DNA of 64,000 nt, taken from Granulicella aggregans (GTDB taxonomy: Bacteria; Acidobacteriota; Terriglobia; Terriglobales; Acidobacteriaceae). Positions 9,583-17,503 of this stretch are shown here, piece after piece (positions within the stretch are counted from its first letter, which is position 1; the number at the start of each line of letters is the position of its first letter). The notes beneath the pieces were generated by a model. The model did not search any database, was not told the origin of the DNA, and was given only the letters and a program-made list of their open reading frames with translations. The stretch spans positions 229,109 to 293,108 of the forward strand of contig NZ_JAGSYE010000004.1 in NCBI RefSeq assembly GCF_025685565.1. The letters are read 5' to 3'. The position numbers and the translations under genes are program-made.

Positions 9583-10656
9583 TTAGAACCTGCGGGTGTA
9601 GCTGGCAAGCCAGACGTACTGTGCGAAGGCTGCGTCGCCGTGGGTCCCGTAGACACTGTCGGGGTAGCTGACGGTGCGGTCGCGACGGACGGCCTTGTAG
9701 ACGCCGGCGGAGAGGATGTTTCCGCTGCGGGTGTACTCGAGGCCAGGACCGAGGGTGACTGCGTAGCCGGGGCGGCGAAAGCCGTCGTTGCTTACGGGGA
9801 AGAGGTTGTAGGCGGGCACACCTTCCCAGCGCGGCCCGACGGTGGCGGTGAGGCCGGGAGCCTTGGAGATCGGGAACGCGAGGCCGGCTTCGAGGAGGTA
9901 CTGGTCGGCGATGGAGTTGAAGTCGTTGAGCGGCGTGGTGGTGCTGGTGGAGCGCTGCACGCCGTCGGTGCCACCGTTCATGGCGATGTAGTTGCCGTCG
10001 GTGTAGAGGGTGAGGTTTTGATGCAGGGTGGTGTAAGCGGACCAGTTGAGGACGCCTCCCCAACCGCCGGTGCCGGGCTGAATGGAGTAGTCGACGGGCG
10101 CGGTGGTTGTGGTGGTGACGCCGGTGGTGGCGTTGGTGGAGCTGGTGGTGTTCTTTACGTCGTCGTTGCCGGTGGGGAGATACGCGCCGAGGCCGACGGA
10201 GGCGTTCCAGCGGGTAGCTTTCGAGGGATTTCGGATCCAGGAGTTGACGGTGACGATCATGTCGCCGACGCCGGTGGCCTGGTATTCGATGGGTGAGCTC
10301 TGCGATTTGCGCGAGGCCCATAGCTCAGGGATGTCCATACTGACGCTGACGCGGGGCGTGACCTGGTAGGTGATGCCGAGGGTCGCGAGGTTAATGCGAT
10401 TCTCAACCTGCGTTCCCTGCTGGGCGCGGTACTCCTGGTAGACGTCGCCGACATAGTGCTGGTAGGAGAACTGATGGCGCTCGCCGATGGTTACCTGCCA
10501 GTGGCCGGGCTGGAGATAGCCTCCCTGTTCGGTGGGAAGGCCAGCTTGCTCTGGTGAACGGGCGAGGATGCAACCCTGCGAGTGGGCGGCGACCGCGCCA
10601 ACGGTGAAGAGGAGGGCAAAGAGAGGGGCAGAGATGCGGTGAAGCTTGAAGCTCAT
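9583..10656 (-). CDS. Outer-membrane beta-barrel protein (phenol-pathway transporter-like)
   Basis: About 357 aa from ATG 10656 (AAGGA 8 nt upstream). A signal peptide ending near VAAHSQG is followed by alternating amphipathic strands. These include GHWQVTIGERHQFSYQHYVG, LATLGITYQVTPRVSVSMDI and GVGDMIVTVNSWI, and the chain ends in aromatic YTRRF, as expected for Bam-assembled barrels. It resembles the 'MetA-pathway of phenol degradation' porin-like family. A low-complexity Thr/Ser loop (TTSSTNATTGVTTTTTAP) sits mid-protein. It precedes a thioredoxin gene by 3 nt. Cargo is not predictable from sequence. Confidence 0.8.
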   Translation of the reverse strand: MSFKLHRISAPLFALLFTVGAVAAHSQGCILARSPEQAGLPTEQGGYLQPGHWQVTIGERHQFSYQHYVGDVYQEYRAQQGTQVENRINLATLGITYQVTPRVSVSMDIPELWASRKSQSSPIEYQATGVGDMIVTVNSWIRNPSKATRWNASVGLGAYLPTGNDDVKNTTSSTNATTGVTTTTTAPVDYSIQPGTGGWGGVLNWSAYTTLHQNLTLYTDGNYIAMNGGTDGVQRSTSTTTPLNDFNSIADQYLLEAGLAFPISKAPGLTATVGPRWEGVPAYNLFPVSNDGFRRPGYAVTLGPGLEYTRSGNILSAGVYKAVRRDRTVSYPDSVYGTHGDAAFAQYVWLASYTRRF

Positions 10657-11196
10657 TGGAGATGTCCTTGGATTCATGCAGGCGCAGGTTCGCGATCATG
10701 TGGCGGGGTGGCCCGCGTACACGTTGGCGGCGTGCGTGGGTGCATATTTTGTGCTCACGCGATCTTAGGAAGTTGCTATGAAAGGCGCATCCACCGGAAG
10801 GATGAAATTGCTGGGCGTGCCGTAGAGGGTGCCACAGTAAGTAATACCTAGTTCTTAACAGGAGGGTTACAGGTGCGTTTGCCGATCGGCATGCAAGCTC
10901 GACGGCGGTGCAGTGGGCTGACACTCCCGCAATGTATGGTCCGCCGTCTGACTGCAAGGGAAAAGTTGAGGGTGAAGGAAAGTCTGCGTCAATGTATCCG
11001 GCCTTTGTTGGAGGTTGAGTCTCCTGGCCATGATGAGATACGCGCGTACCTGCCCTGCTAAGTCGGTCGGCCGGTGATGGCCATTTGCGGGATCAGGTTT
11101 CAGGTCCGCCGTTTTGACTGTTCTTTCATCCTGCTCGTTCCGGTGCAGGCCTCGGTGGGAAACTCAAATTGTAGCCCTGAAGTGACGCGGAACGGC
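10657..11196. other. Intergenic stretch between barrel gene and IS110
   Basis: About 540 bp. No ORF here shows a recognisable domain or convincing start. It must contain the promoter of the barrel-thioredoxin unit on the reverse strand and the downstream flank of the IS110 copy, but I cannot place either end exactly. Confidence 0.3.
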
Positions 11197-12227
11197 TTAG
11201 GCAGCTATTGCCTCAGCTGCACCGCGATATTCCTCGCCGGTTGAGAGGACTGCCCATGCGATCCGCGCCAGCTTGTTCGCAGCCGCGACGATCAGCACAT
11301 TGCGTGGAGCTCTCGCTTCAAGCGCTGTCATCCATGGACCCATCGCCAGTCGATCTCGCTTGCATCGCAGAACGACTACCCGTGCCCCGTGGATCAGGAT
11401 CCTGCGCAGATAGCGGTTGCCCCGCTTACTGATGCCAGAGAGCTTCGCTCTCCCGCCAGTTGAGTACTGCTTCGGCACAAGTCCCATCCAAGCAGCGAAC
11501 CCTCGTCCCTTACGAAACGCGGCACCGTTGCCGATCGCGGCCACAATCGCTGTTGCGATTAAGGGTCCTATCCCGGGGATCTGGCGCAGACGAATGCAGG
11601 CAGCGTCGCTCGAGGCGATCTGTTCCACTTCAAGGTTAAGATCGACGACCTGCTGTTCAAGATTCTTCCACTCGTTCCAGAGTAAAGCGAGCAGGTTCCG
11701 CATCCGTGGAGTCAGGTCTTGCTCAGCGTTCTCCAGGACCTGTGGTATCCGCTCTCGAAGTTTCGCCGGACTCTTAGCGAAGACCAGGCCACGCTCAAGC
11801 GGGAATGCGCGGAGCTGGTTGATCACCGACGTGCGCCGTGTGATCAATCGCTCACGCACACGATGCAGCGCCTGAAGGTCAAGCTGGTCGTATGTCTTAA
11901 TGGGAACGAAACGCATGTTGTGGCGATCAACAGCCTCCGCGATCGCCTCCGCATCAAGGAAGTCGTTCTTGTTCGACTTCACGAAGGGCTTCACAAACTG
12001 CGCCGGAATGAGCTTCACGTCATGGCCTTGTTCACGAAGAGTCCGTCCCAGGAAGTGCGCTCCGGAACACGCCTCCATCCAATCAAAGCGGTCTGCATGT
12101 TGGCAGTGAAGATAATCAGCTGCTTCTGAGAGAACTTCTTCCTCAACAGGATCTTGCCGCTATCGCCGAGAGCTACGAGGTGAAAGGTCGTCTTGCCAAG
12201 GTCAATGCCAACTGAGCGAATCTGCAT
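11197..12227 (-). pseudogene. IS110-family transposase with one-base frameshift
   Basis: The first frame, from ATG 12227, reads MQIRSVGIDLGKTTFHLVAL, the RuvC-like DEDD N-terminus, up to TANMQTALIG. It then shifts near 12076-12080; the next frame resumes EACSGAHFLGRTLREQGHD and runs to 11197. Relatives read IGLEACSG here, so a single T is missing (GGATGGAGG in place of GGATTGGAGG). The rest is complete: NDFLDAEAIAEA, the PGIGPLIATAIVAAIG helix-hairpin region, YSTGGRAKLSGISKRGN with the catalytic serine region, and a normal C-terminus. The mutation probably inactivates the element unless frameshifting rescues it. IS110 elements have no terminal inverted repeats, so the ends are not defined here. 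Confidence 0.88.
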
Positions 12228-12230
12228 GTC

Positions 12231-12298
12231 GATGGTCCTCCTTGAACCTGCCTTCAAGATCCTCCACACTGTGTGTGGAGTTCAAGCGGCGGACCATC
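12231..12298 (-). ncRNA. Structured 5' end of IS110, bridge-RNA candidate
   Basis: Immediately upstream of the transposase lie nested inverted repeats: GATGGTCC (12231-12238) with GGACCATC (12291-12298), CTTGAA (12241-12246) with TTCAAG (12281-12286), and CTCCACAC (12262-12269) with GTGTGGAG (12273-12280). IS110-group elements are known to encode a bridge (seek) RNA in the non-coding DNA before the transposase, which guides target and donor choice. Position and structure fit; the full RNA would probably extend toward 12420. The guide loops cannot be assigned from one copy. Confidence 0.4.
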
Positions 12299-12424
12299 TC
12301 AGTCGTCGGGGTTTTGAGAAACTACGTCAGCAACGGCCGACCGAGCCGATCCGGTTTCCCATAACGCCGTTTTCGTGGGAGCGAACTGGTCAATGAGCGA
12401 CTCGGTCTGTTGCGTCGGTTGAGC

Positions 12425-14437
12425 TTATTTGCTGTCGATCTTCCTGGCGGTTAAGTCAGAATCGATTGGCCGCCGGGTCACGGTGCGACTTGCGATGGAA
12501 GTCACAGGCAACCCGATCTTCTGCACAAGGGACTGGAAACGTGGTTCACTCTGCAGAAAATCGAATGCGGGATCCGTGGCGATCATAAGGAGCCCAAAAT
12601 CGTGCAGGCGAAATGCCTCTTCAAGCATTGAGAGCGTGGGTTCCTTCTCGCCGAGTTCAGCGTGGTAGGTTGCCAGCGCCACGGGCGAGACATACTCCTT
12701 TTGTTGTCGAGCAGAGTAGAAGGCCAACTGCCAGCGGACGACCGCAGGCCATCCGCCTCTGGCGAAGGCGGTGCGAATTAAGGATGCGTCACGCGGGTCG
12801 TCAAAAGCAGAAAATAACTTCGCCGCAGCGTCTGCTGCGTCCCTATAGCTTCTCTTGCGGCGCAAGCATTCCATACGGCAATACAGAAGCGTGGGATTGA
12901 AAGGTGCGGCTTCGAGGCGAATCTTCAGGTCATCGAGAGCTTCATCGTATTCGCGGTGGTCCATAAAAATCCATCCGAGCCAAGGGGCGTGTTCAAGCGG
13001 CGCCATTTCGATTGCCTTCTTAGCTAACTCAATGGTTTCGGAGCGTCGATCCTCAACAAGCATTACATCGGCCCGGAACGCGTAAAATTCGCCGTTGCTT
13101 GGGTCGAGACTGATGGCCCGAAGGATTTCGCGGTCCGCATCCGCGGGGTTCCATCGGGCGATGAGATATGTGGCGGCCATAGCTCCGTGCGCTTCGGCAA
13201 GATTCGAATCGAGCGCGATTGCACGTGCAGAGGCTTCTTCTTCTAAAGGAAGTGCAACGCGGGGGTCAACTTCGCCGGCCACGACAGCTTTGCCGTAATA
13301 GTTCGCCAGGCCTGCCCAGGCCGCCGCGTAGTCGGGCTGAATCTCCGTGGCTTTCTGGAAATACGGCTCGGATTCAAGCTCTCTGTCGCTGTACCACAAG
13401 TACTTACCGCGAAGATAAGCATCGTGCGCCGCGGGATTGACATAGCGCTGAGTCATGGCAACAGGCGTCGCACTATCTAATTGTTTGGCGATCTCCTGAG
13501 CGGCTTCCCCGGCAAGCGCCGTGTCGCTTGTATCCCGATTGAAGCTTTGGGCCCAGATGTGGGAATCGGTGTCGGCACGAATCAGTTGCAAGGTCATGTG
13601 GACTTGGTCGCCCTTGCGCGCAATGGAACCCTCCACGATGCCCTCGACTCCGAGTTCCCGGGCGATCTCGGAGAGCGGACGATGGGCCCCCTTATACTGC
13701 ATCACCGATGTGCGCGAGGTGATCCGGAGGGTCGAGTTGCGGGCGATCATGGTGGTCAGTTCGTCTGTCATGCCGGCGGCGAGATATTCCTGGCTGGTGT
13801 CGCCAGAGAGATTGTCGAGAGGAAGCACGGCAAGCGACCTGATGACTGGGGCCGTGCTGTTCAACCGATGTCTCGCCAGCAACAACGTGAACAGCAGCAC
13901 GAGTGCAGAGGCAGCCGCGAGCCACAAAACCCGATGCGCATGGGTGCGCGCCGGCGCATGAATTGGCGCAGGTTGAACGATCGGGGAGGTTTCCAGCTCG
14001 CCTCTGGGAAGCTCTGGGACCCGCGGCTGAATAACCTGCGACTGGATAAGGACCGGAGCGATGAAACGGTAGCCAACTCCCGTCACCGTCTGAATGAACT
14101 TCGGCTCAGCCGGATCATCCCTTAGTGTCTGGCGCAGCTTTCGAATCGCCGTATTGATCCCGTGTTCGGTATCGACGAACACTTCGCTGGACCAGAGCCT
14201 CTCCGCGATCTCCGCCCGGCTCACCAGCTGGCCCTCCCTTGAAACCAGAAGGATCAGCAACTCCATCGGCTTGCGTTCCAGTCGCAGCGGTTGACTCTTG
14301 CGCAGCAGCTCAAATCTACCGCAGTCCAGCCGAAACTCCGAAAACTCGTAGACCATATCGGGCCCACGAGCGGTCGCAGAACTGGTCTCCGGACTGAACG
14401 CAGGATTAGACACGCTTGTCCTCGCCTTGGCAGACAT
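12425..14437 (-). CDS. CadC-like membrane regulator: winged helix + TolB-like + TPR
   Basis: About 670 aa. A PhoB/OmpR winged-helix domain (about 28-130) shows FRLDCGRFELLRKSQPLRLE, FVDTEHGINTAIRKLRQTLR and the C-terminal hairpin VTGVGYRFIAP. A TM helix (about 168-190) is followed by a periplasmic part with LAVLPLDNLSGDTSQEY and LGVEGIVEGSIARKGDQVH, the TolB/adenylate-cyclase-associated region common in these regulators. TPR-like helices run to the C-terminus. It likely senses an envelope signal and activates transcription while membrane-anchored. The divergent neighbour at 14589 is the obvious candidate target. The frame starts at 14437, but the Met at residue 28 is an alternative. Confidence 0.85.
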   Translation of the reverse strand: MSAKARTSVSNPAFSPETSSATARGPDMVYEFSEFRLDCGRFELLRKSQPLRLERKPMELLILLVSREGQLVSRAEIAERLWSSEVFVDTEHGINTAIRKLRQTLRDDPAEPKFIQTVTGVGYRFIAPVLIQSQVIQPRVPELPRGELETSPIVQPAPIHAPARTHAHRVLWLAAASALVLLFTLLLARHRLNSTAPVIRSLAVLPLDNLSGDTSQEYLAAGMTDELTTMIARNSTLRITSRTSVMQYKGAHRPLSEIARELGVEGIVEGSIARKGDQVHMTLQLIRADTDSHIWAQSFNRDTSDTALAGEAAQEIAKQLDSATPVAMTQRYVNPAAHDAYLRGKYLWYSDRELESEPYFQKATEIQPDYAAAWAGLANYYGKAVVAGEVDPRVALPLEEEASARAIALDSNLAEAHGAMAATYLIARWNPADADREILRAISLDPSNGEFYAFRADVMLVEDRRSETIELAKKAIEMAPLEHAPWLGWIFMDHREYDEALDDLKIRLEAAPFNPTLLYCRMECLRRKRSYRDAADAAAKLFSAFDDPRDASLIRTAFARGGWPAVVRWQLAFYSARQQKEYVSPVALATYHAELGEKEPTLSMLEEAFRLHDFGLLMIATDPAFDFLQSEPRFQSLVQKIGLPVTSIASRTVTRRPIDSDLTARKIDSK

Positions 14438-14588
14438 CTATGGTATACGACGGAAATCTACAGATGGAAAAGACTTAGTGGTTCACCAAAACTTCACCTC
14501 GGCCTTCACCCTTACTCCATTGCTGCTTTGGTTCGCTGCCGCTAGTTTCGTCCTCAATCGGCCTCTTCAGCCGAGGAGGAGAAATCAA

Positions 14589-15221
14589 ATGAAAACAACA
14601 CATTGGAAGTGGATGAACGCGGCGCTGCTGGCTCTTACCCTTGTACCTGGCGCCCTGGCACAGTGCGGTCTGCCAGGCAAACCGATCAAACCTGCAGCGT
14701 GGCACCCGCTTTACGGAGCGCCCAGTCCGCACCTCATAAGAACTGGCTTTGAAGACTTCTTTGACCACGAACCGCAAATCGTCGGGATGTGGCACGTCGT
14801 CTTCACGGCGCAAACTCAGGGGAGCCAGAACACCCCCATTCCCGGTGGATTGGTCGTCGACAACTCGGTTGTGGTCTGGCACAGCGACGGAACGGAGATC
14901 ATGAACTCCGCGCGCGCGGCTCAGGACGGAAACTTCTGTCTAGGAGTCTGGAAACATACTGGAGAACGACGGTATCTTCTCAACCATATTCCGTGGCTAG
15001 GAAATGTCTTCGACCCCACCGCGCCACCGAGTACCGTCGGACCGCCCCAGGCAGGCGCGCAGTTCATTGAGAACATAACGCTCAGCCGGGATGGTGATTC
15101 CTATAGCGGCACCTTCACCCTGCATGCCTACGACACGAGCGGAAACGTCTACGCGTCGTTTACAGGTGTGCTCTCGGCAAAGCGAATCACCCCGGAGACT
15201 CCGTTCAGCGATCTGCTCTAA
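14589..15221 (+). CDS. Secreted protein of unknown function
   Basis: About 210 aa from ATG 14589, preceded by GAGGAGGAG; the frame is open further upstream but that part lacks features. A signal peptide (KWMNAALLALTLVPGALAQ) is clear. The mature part shows EPQIVGMWHVVFTAQ, DNSVVVWHSDGTEIMNSAR, NFCLGVWKHTGERRYLLNHI and repeated beta-strand signatures ending in SYSGTFTLHAYD and ASFTGVLSAKRI, which suggests a small lipocalin-like barrel. I do not recognise a characterised family. It is divergently transcribed from the CadC-like regulator and followed by a strong hairpin, so it is probably monocistronic. Confidence 0.75.
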   Translation: MKTTHWKWMNAALLALTLVPGALAQCGLPGKPIKPAAWHPLYGAPSPHLIRTGFEDFFDHEPQIVGMWHVVFTAQTQGSQNTPIPGGLVVDNSVVVWHSDGTEIMNSARAAQDGNFCLGVWKHTGERRYLLNHIPWLGNVFDPTAPPSTVGPPQAGAQFIENITLSRDGDSYSGTFTLHAYDTSGNVYASFTGVLSAKRITPETPFSDLL

Positions 15222-15231
15222 GAGAGAGTTG

Positions 15232-15275
15232 AGTCAGGGAGGTCGCCAGTCTTCGGACCGGCGATGTCCCTGACT
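15232..15275 (+). terminator. Long hairpin after the secreted-protein gene
   Basis: AGTCAGGGA (15232-15240) pairs with TCCCTGACT (15267-15275); inside, GTCGCC pairs with GGCGAT and GTC-TTCG-GAC closes a tetraloop. The near-perfect stem starts 11 nt after the stop codon. There is no long T-run, so it may act in either direction or as an mRNA 3' stabiliser. Confidence 0.65.
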
Positions 15276-15457
15276 TGGAGTTAAATAGAGCGAAGGTCGC
15301 GGCGGCGATTCGGGGTTGAACGGATTGGCAGTGTGCAGCAGGAATTAACAAAACCAAAGAAGACACGATCGAGGCGTAGACCCGTTTAACCATGAGAGAT
15401 TATCTCCCCCCCGGGGGCCATCAATGTTTAAGCTCGTGAACGGCATTTGCGGAAGGT

Positions 15458-15646
15458 TCAGCGTACCTGCTTGGGGTTCTTGCACTCGCAGGGATTCTTA
15501 CCGCAGGCAATGCACAACCCATTGGTCCGCCGCTCCTGGGTCTTCTCAAACGCTGGCGACGGGTGGTTCGTGCCTCTGAAGAGGTCCCAATGTTTGAATT
15601 TGCCAGAACGGGGATCGCCATTGGGTGGCTCTTTAGGTTTCTTCAT
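15458..15646 (-). CDS. Small Cys-rich protein, possible zinc-binding
   Basis: About 62 aa from ATG 15646, with AGGA 8 nt upstream. The C-terminal part holds CIACGKNPCECKNPKQ: four cysteines spaced as C-x2-C-x4-C-x-C, suitable for a zinc site. The rest is basic and Pro-rich (MKKPKEPPNGDPRSGKFKHW). I do not recognise the family and assign no function. The reading frame opens earlier (15673), but that extension has no Shine-Dalgarno sequence. It is unlikely to be a shadow because no gene overlaps it. Confidence 0.45.
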   Translation of the reverse strand: MKKPKEPPNGDPRSGKFKHWDLFRGTNHPSPAFEKTQERRTNGLCIACGKNPCECKNPKQVR

Positions 15647-15833
15647 ACCAAATATCCTAAGGCATATGAACAAGCTACAAACCTAACCTCCCTGGAAACG
15701 GGATTATCGCCAACTTCGACCCGTTCGGGTGCCTAGAGAACCGAACTTGCCGAGAACGCCCAGACTTTCGAGGAACCTCTCTTTTCGCTATGCTTGCGAG
15801 CATGCAGGATCTGTTACGGACTAGGGGGCGGTG

Positions 15834-16697
15834 ATGAGTCCCCAGTACCGCCACATTGTCGTCAGCGGTGTCCGCGTAGCCTACATAGAGCGGGAAGCGT
15901 CCGGAAGACAATATGAAACGTCAATCCTATTGCTCGATGCGTTGCTGGCTACTGCTGAAACGCTGGCGGAGCTAATCGCCGGGCTGTCGACTGACCGTCG
16001 AGTTGTAGCGCTCGACCTCCTTTCGGCCAGTTCCTCGGACAAGAAGAGCGTAGATGTCCATCAGGCGAGTCTCACTGGGTTGATCCACGAATTCATGCAG
16101 ACTATTGGTTTAGTGCAACCCGTTCTGATCGGGCATTCACATGGCGGGGCACTCGCTTTGCGGCTCGCGGCGACGGCTCCAATGGCTTTGAAGGGTCTGG
16201 TGCTGCTGGCTCCGGCGCATCCCTTTGGCGGCTACAGAAGCCGCGTCGTGAACTTCTATCTCCGACAGCCTGGCCGCATGCTCGCATTGAGTATTCCGGT
16301 TGCTCCGAGCTGAATGATTCTACGCGCTTACAACCAGGCTGCAGGATCGAAGAGCCGAATCAGGATGCGGCAACTGCGGCCTCATCTCACGGTGTTGCGC
16401 AATCGCAACACTCTACGCCGAGTGCTTGAAATACTGCAAACATGGGACGGGGACATGGATGGTTTGCGCGAAGTGCTGGAAAATTCCGCGATAGCCACTC
16501 CAACTCTTCTGATCTGGGGAGAGGAAGACCCCGTTGTCCCGATCGCCAGTGCGGCGAAGTTGGAGGATCGTCTTTTAGTGAGCGAGCGCGTGACATTGGC
16601 TGCGATGGGTCATCTGCTGGTCGAGGAAGCACCGGAAGAGTGCGCGAGACTGATTGAGAAGTGGCTCGTCGGCCTTGACGCGCATGATTTCCGATAA
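15834..16697 (+). pseudogene. Alpha/beta hydrolase split by one in-frame TGA
   Basis: Two ORFs in the same frame together make one hydrolase of about 287 aa. The first carries the nucleophile elbow IGHSHGGALALRLA and ends VAPS-stop at 16311-16313. The second starts at the very next codon with MILRAYNQ and carries the Asp region LLIWGEEDPVVPIASA and the His region AAMGHLLVEEAPEEC. Relatives commonly have Trp at this place, so TGG to TGA is the simplest explanation. The abutting TGA-ATG could allow re-initiation to give two chains. ATG 15834 is preceded by AGGGGGCGGTG. Substrate is unknown. Confidence 0.8.
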
Positions 16698-16843
16698 CAC
16701 GACTTTCCGGGAGCTTCACTTGTTGCTGCAAAGCTAAATTGTCGCTGGATCTGCAAAGCGGTTCTGTCATCATAGTGCGTCGTAGTCGTCGTGCGGTGCG
16801 TAATGTGGGAATCGACGTTCTCTGTCGATTTCCAAGGACTGCG

Positions 16844-16879
16844 GGAAGGGTGGGACGGTTTTATCGTTCCACCCTTTCC
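16844..16879. terminator. Bidirectional hairpin terminator
   Basis: GGAAGGGTGG on the left pairs with CCACCCTTTCC on the right around a loop near GTTTTATC. It lies between the rightward hydrolase and the leftward TonB-receptor relic and could end transcripts from both. Confidence 0.6.
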
Positions 16880-16941
16880 TGTAGCGTGAAGACTTATTTG
16901 TCGTAGAGTTTGAGGCGGTATCTGTCGTATGCGGCAATATC

Positions 16942-17412
16942 TCAGGCCTGACCGATCACAAGGCTATCCCTGGCGGCTTCAACGATCTCGACCGAGATGA
17001 CATCAGCGTCGTTGACCGTAGAGCCCAGCCGGCTCTCAATGTCTCCGTTGCCGATCTGGTTGACCGACCCAGCCTGATCGGTATCGAGCAATGTGTCTTC
17101 GGTGATCACGTTGACGGATTGTTGTAGCGAGGAGATCTTCAGCCTTATGTCTTCACGCAAGGAGATGGAGGATTGGATCTCGAAGTCATGCCACAGCGGC
17201 TCAAACCCCGCCTGCCCGATCTCCACGCGATAGAGGCCGAACGGCAGATGCTGTGATGGTATTGGCGTAGTGATTGCTTTTACTCACGATGCGAATAGGT
17301 GCCTTCACTGCGACTCCGCCGGGCCGGTAATCGTGAGCTGCAATTCGCCTTGATTGGCTTGCCCAAAGGCTGTCGCGGAAAGACCTAAAAGGAAGTAGAA
17401 GGCCGCTTTCAT
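16942..17412 (-). pseudogene. Degenerate N-terminus of an Oar-like TonB-dependent receptor
   Basis: From ATG 17412 (AGGTGG upstream) the sequence reads a signal peptide MKAAFYFLLGLSATAFGQ and ELQLTITGP, then stops. A second frame continues VAVKAPIRIVSKSN, and a third gives HLPFGLYRVEIGQAGFEPLW and ISSLQQSVNVITEDTLLDTD. These pieces in order are the carboxypeptidase-regulatory domain and the linker before the plug of an Oar-type receptor. At least two frameshifts and loss of the plug and barrel leave no function. Past the stop at 16942 a short in-frame tail reaches about 16903. Confidence 0.7.
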
Positions 17413-17503
17413 CGCGAGAGCCACCTCGATTGGGTCACAGCTTTCCACAGGGTCTGAAGCTGTGAGTTGCCGCCTCACCTTTATATATCTCACGGCCCGC
17501 TCT

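Noticed and set aside
9482..10321. Long Arg/His-rich ORF overlapping the outer-membrane barrel gene
   Set aside because: Composition is typical of an out-of-frame shadow in GC-rich DNA; barrel features and signal peptide are in the other frame.
15205..15393. Reverse 62-codon ORF with a signal-peptide-like start
   Set aside because: It overlaps the terminator hairpin and the end of the secreted-protein gene, and its tail is the hairpin sequence read in reverse.
16311..16313. TGA in the hydrolase read as selenocysteine
   Set aside because: The expected residue is Trp, not Cys, and no selenocysteine-insertion hairpin was apparent after the codon.
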